This document shows positions 40,401 to 42,546 of a DNA stretch of 42,546 nt, one piece after another. Made by a program: the position numbers and the translations under genes. The stretch covers positions 1-42,546 of the forward strand of contig CAVBJJ010000014.1 in NCBI GenBank assembly GCA_963595735.1, in the 5' to 3' direction. This stretch comes from CALWOS01 sp963595735 (lineage in GTDB: Bacteria; Bacillota; Clostridia; Oscillospirales; Oscillospiraceae). Below the pieces are notes generated by a model. The model saw nothing but the letters and a program-made list of their open reading frames with translations, searched no databases and was not told the DNA's origin. Numbering within the stretch: position 1 is the first letter of the stretch; the number at the start of each line of letters is the position of its first letter.

Positions 40401-42335
40401 CTTAAAGGATTCGCCACCCTTAAGGTTTACCTCGGTTGCGTTCAATGTTACCGCGGTGATGGCAGTAGCTAAGCCATAATAACCATTCACCTTAGTGGTT
40501 GTGGAGGCATAACCATCCTGCAAATAAGAAGAAGATACCTTTTTGTTGAACTTACCGCCCGTTACCGTAGTATTGGCCGTTGCAGCATTGGTAGAACGAA
40601 TTGTCCACGCAGTAGTGGAAGAGTGGCTATTCTTGAATGTGCCACCAACGATCTTTGTAGATGGCATACTATCTGTATTGGGATCTTTGTCCGTATAAAC
40701 AACCTGCGGATAACCATACTTGGTTTGCGTATCGCTTTGCAGGAACTCGCCATCATTGATTGTCAGATTACCATAATTAAAGACAGTGCCAGTATATCCC
40801 TTAGAGGTACCCTGCAACAACTCAAACTTACCACCGTTAATGATAACGGTACCAACCGGCTCATTCTTCAAAGTATCCAGACCGCCGGTATAAGTACCAC
40901 TGTTGACTTTCAGAGTACCAAAGTTGTCGATCATAGAGGAACCGTTATTACCAGCAGTTGCGGTAACCTCGTCCAGCGTCAACGCAGCGCCAGCCTTCAC
41001 CTCGATGTTGTAGTAGTTGGTACCGCCCAGAACCGTACCATTCTTTACCGTAACAGTACCGCTTGTGACAGAAATGGTCGCCTTGCCGGCATTGGTGTTC
41101 GTCAGGGTCTTGCCGCCGAGATCAAGGGTAATGTTCTTGCCGGCTGCGATCGTGACATCTTCCGTTGCATCGTCCAGCAGCGTGACCGTTGCGCCGTCTC
41201 CCGCCGCGGTAATGGCCGCCTGCAGGGTCTCGTACTTGGTCTCACCACCGACCTGTGCAACATATTTCGACTTCACCGTATAAGTGCCATCGCTGTTCCG
41301 AACGGTTTTGACACCATCCGCGCAATAGTCCGTTACATTAGAGGAGAAAACACCGCCGGCAACAGAAACACGCTTAGCATCCCCAACAGTGGCAATTGCA
41401 GCAACCTCAGAGGTAAAGGTACCGCCAGTTACAGTGATCTTGGAATCCGGAGTCTTTGCGGGATAGTCCGCATCCACATCGAAGACGATCGCACTGCAAG
41501 GCACAACCACACGGGAATCGCCGACCTTACCGGTAACATTGCCGGTGGTCTTGAAAGTACCGCCAGTTACTGTCACAGTACCCGCACGGGCAACAATACC
41601 GGCACCTTTTGTGATGTTGAAAGTACCGCCGGTTACTGTGATATTATCATTCCAAGGTGCATAGATGCCGCAGGCAACATAGCCGGAACTCTCGATGTTG
41701 CCGTTGAAAGTACCGCCCTTAATGGTGATAGTATTGGCAGTGCCATCGCGCTTCTTGCCATTATCCGCTACCACTGCGTTGTCAACACCGGTAAACACAC
41801 CGTCCTTTACAATAAGGGTTGCGCCAGTAACATCACCGCCAAAGCACAGTGCGCCCTCCTGACCGGAAACCTTGGCATACTCGACTGTGGTGTTGGCATT
41901 TGCCGCTGTGTAAATGCCGCCATTGCCTGTCGAAATAATCTCGCCGGTCTTTTTAGAATCCGTCACGGTCAAGGTGCCAAGGTTGCAAAGCACATCATTC
42001 GTATGAGTCATCTTATGACCGTTCAGGTCAAGGGTAAGCTTCTTACCAGCCGGAATTACGGTCTGCCCGGTAACATCCGCCTGCAAAGTAATCGTCGCGC
42101 CCTCAGTTGCAGCACTAATAGCGGCTTCCAGCGTTGCATAGCCGACCTCGCCGATCTTTGCAACCGTCGTATCTTCCGCTTCGCCCGCAGCCTCCTGAGG
42201 CTCCACCTGCGCCGTGTCAGCAGCTTCCACGCTGTTGGCGTCCTGCGCAGCATCGTCCCCCGCTGCAAACGCCACCGGCGCCAGCGTCAGCACCATGGCA
42301 AGCGTCAGCAGAAGGGACAAAATCCGTTTCTTCAT
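37434..42335 (-). CDS. giant secreted beta-helix protein with cohesin-like and C-terminal dockerin-like domains
   Basis: The 1633-residue protein has a signal peptide (1-24) and no SLH or sortase motif. Three homologous units start at about residues 62, 365 and 720 with ATLEAAISAA, YETLQAAITAA and YPTLAEAIAAA. Each leads through LDLNGHKM, LDLGGKTL or LDMNGHKI into GGTF-type beta-helix repeats. A Big_2-like Ig domain lies between units two and three. Residues 1108-1250 (KYEIVLTPDKTDVSAGDTLT...) resemble a cohesin. The last 90 residues look like a divergent dockerin: DWNTNGRDGAKLADAQ and EGKPDGYVSTDDVNTFLYLY (calcium-loop spacing). A strong GGAGG precedes the ATG. It is likely an adhesin or structural protein held by the neighbouring cohesin-like/SLH protein. 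Confidence 0.82.
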   Translation of the reverse strand: MKKRILSLLLTLAMVLTLAPVAFAAGDDAAQDANSVEAADTAQVEPQEAAGEAEDTTVAKIGEVGYATLEAAISAATEGATITLQADVTGQTVIPAGKKLTLDLNGHKMTHTNDVLCNLGTLTVTDSKKTGEIISTGNGGIYTAANANTTVEYAKVSGQEGALCFGGDVTGATLIVKDGVFTGVDNAVVADNGKKRDGTANTITIKGGTFNGNIESSGYVACGIYAPWNDNITVTGGTFNITKGAGIVARAGTVTVTGGTFKTTGNVTGKVGDSRVVVPCSAIVFDVDADYPAKTPDSKITVTGGTFTSEVAAIATVGDAKRVSVAGGVFSSNVTDYCADGVKTVRNSDGTYTVKSKYVAQVGGETKYETLQAAITAAGDGATVTLLDDATEDVTIAAGKNITLDLGGKTLTNTNAGKATISVTSGTVTVKNGTVLGGTNYYNIEVKAGAALTLDEVTATAGNNGSSMIDNFGTLKVNSGTYTGGLDTLKNEPVGTVIINGGKFELLQGTSKGYTGTVFNYGNLTINDGEFLQSDTQTKYGYPQVVYTDKDPNTDSMPSTKIVGGTFKNSHSSTTAWTIRSTNAATANTTVTGGKFNKKVSSSYLQDGYASTTTKVNGYYGLATAITAVTLNATEVNLKGGESFKVQVTDMAPNNAEIQTYSMRSSGSNSVASFTSSTGLVKAKKAGEYKVIVTPAGAGATAAECVFHITDGDAAIGTTQYPTLAEAIAAAKDNQTVKLLNDVDLGKTIAVSGKTITLDMNGHKIYNTEDLWKGNDWSLISVQDGGNLTITGNGTLKSKADDCYAADVQDENATLTIENGTLVGNIHAVYVQKGTAYIKGGTYSIQQTYPSADKAYEFVLNLYDANRENGTAKMVVTGGTFVKFNPANCQAEGANTNFCAPGYKTELTNGVYVVKSGTNDAMELIDKALETGATDKTIKEAVDAVASTPNETLANSSTTMDKLAQLEEKVEEKNNNITVTISSAVAEVSEPTATNAKLSANPNAEGDQTITIDVTANTTASTKEAMDLVGGTTATAMEITMKLNNEPIQPKAPVVLTFDLPANWANAQIVYMNGDKAEKIPTTVSNGEISGVFNHFSTYVLVQTAAAENPNKYEIVLTPDKTDVSAGDTLTYTISLKHTAAGNNNELKGQFEFTPAVTAGLLELDPTSTELEEGVVFGLNSDKNYQFNVTDLQLAVNNTKAIGKLVYKVGAYGTNNANVEVLETSTANVTNDGRQVEATVSLTNEKDVTYHITKATFKQGVGTKLEHDIIGYVRYGTNEVYSSLEEQAKGSTAGERLAIPELKLDTTGGTTYRVKDIKWHLNDAEGKTYELEGGIKTDVTFVENLVKLAKVDIPKEDNKALVEITDKVTRTDNGDSYVDQGEDLKFKLTDDAAPDPGMENVVKVKVDGAEVTVTGPADGSYTVDGSKITGEVTFEITQKLALTADDIKIFTKKDDATGLNSYREYSTYSDHRTLVLFKGDKNATYVLKAEGDQPAIYRTDAYEGGYTYAVLVDPATTEATQEDMLTYLVNTLKLNTSKDTSVTNTVINYDWNTNGRDGAKLADAQATRDFMKHKSDEMYWTPSDELLLKADVITLTGDDKHAQASYEGKPDGYVSTDDVNTFLYLYAGLAYSK

Positions 42336-42378
42336 TTGACTTCTTCCTCCTTAAAAGTAAAAAATGTACATATATATT

Positions 42379-42423
42379 AAAAAACACCTTTAGGCGTGCT
42401 GTCTGGACACGCCCAAAAGTGTT
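42379..42423 (-). terminator. intrinsic-terminator-like hairpin in the leader of the beta-helix gene
   Basis: On the minus strand AACACTTTTGGGCGTG pairs imperfectly with CACGCCTAAAGGTGTT, followed by TTTTTT (42384-42379). It is located 40 bases before the start codon and downstream of a candidate promoter, so it is either an attenuator or the end of an upstream unit. Confidence 0.65.
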
Positions 42424-42436
42424 CTCTTTACCTTAT

Positions 42437-42466
42437 ATCATATCAGCGGAGCTGTTGGCACAACAA
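42437..42466 (-). promoter_or_regulatory. candidate promoter of the beta-helix/cohesin operon
   Basis: Minus-strand TTGTTG (42466-42461), 18 bases, TATGAT (42442-42437). Confidence 0.45.
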
Positions 42467-42492
42467 AGAAAGCCTGCCTGAAAGCAAACTTC

Positions 42493-42546
42493 TGCTGTGC
42501 TGTGCTGTGCTGTGCTGTGCTGTGCTGTGCTGTGCTGTGCTGTGCT
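42493..42546. repeat. pentanucleotide tandem repeat (TGTGC)n at the window edge
   Basis: Ten perfect TGTGC units occupy 42496-42545 and run off the end of the window. It is non-coding here and lies 27 bases beyond the candidate promoter of the beta-helix gene. It could be a real length-variable tract or a contig-end assembly artefact. Confidence 0.85.

Noticed and set aside
42493..42546. CRISPR array
   Set aside because: The unit is only five bases with no spacers; no cas genes nearby.

Overview
This window is a GC-rich chromosomal segment of a spore-forming, Gram-positive Clostridia member, most likely an uncultured gut Oscillospirales/Oscillospiraceae-type bacterium. The evidence is a stage II sporulation protein P gene, a SleB-type cell-wall hydrolase, S-layer homology (SLH) surface anchors, Firmicutes-type ribosome binding sites and promoters, and many uncharacterised lineage-typical proteins. 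Two runs of ten Ns mark scaffold joins, and the right edge ends in a pentanucleotide tract, so this is probably a draft or metagenome-derived contig.

Left half (1-13.7 kb), housekeeping. A minus-strand operon nth - chrA-type half transporter 1 - half transporter 2 - trmO is divergent from glyA (+). A convergent terminator separates glyA from a CBS-domain gene and spoIIP (-). Then on + come a TSCPD protein, a SleB-type hydrolase, rsmG, a tiny self-contained 27-codon gene, a conserved hypothetical overlapping a secreted nuclease lipoprotein, and trigger factor (cut by an artificial N gap). An isochorismatase-type hydrolase and an NCS1 nucleobase permease lie on -.

Right half (13.7-42.5 kb), cell surface. 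A cobalamin riboswitch with an intrinsic terminator controls a 2661-residue SLH-anchored surface protein that carries a DUF4430 (transcobalamin-C-terminal-like) domain. I infer surface corrinoid capture. Next comes a small lower-GC cassette: a truncated hexapeptide acetyltransferase, a possible 34-codon ORF coupled to a Mor-type regulator, a DUF6591-like lipoprotein and a membrane protein. It is bounded by near-identical hairpin terminators. A MalT/LuxR-type regulator, a DUF2442 protein and a 2323-residue SLH giant with VCBS/FG-GAP and InlB-like repeats follow on -. At the right end, a 1633-residue beta-helix protein with a dockerin-like C-terminus lies directly upstream of a cohesin-like + SLH protein, which suggests a cohesin-dockerin surface assembly.

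Three copies of a hairpin-rich dispersed repeat (about 186 bp, one internally deleted) punctuate the intergenic regions. No tRNA, rRNA, CRISPR array, integrase or transposase gene was recognised.
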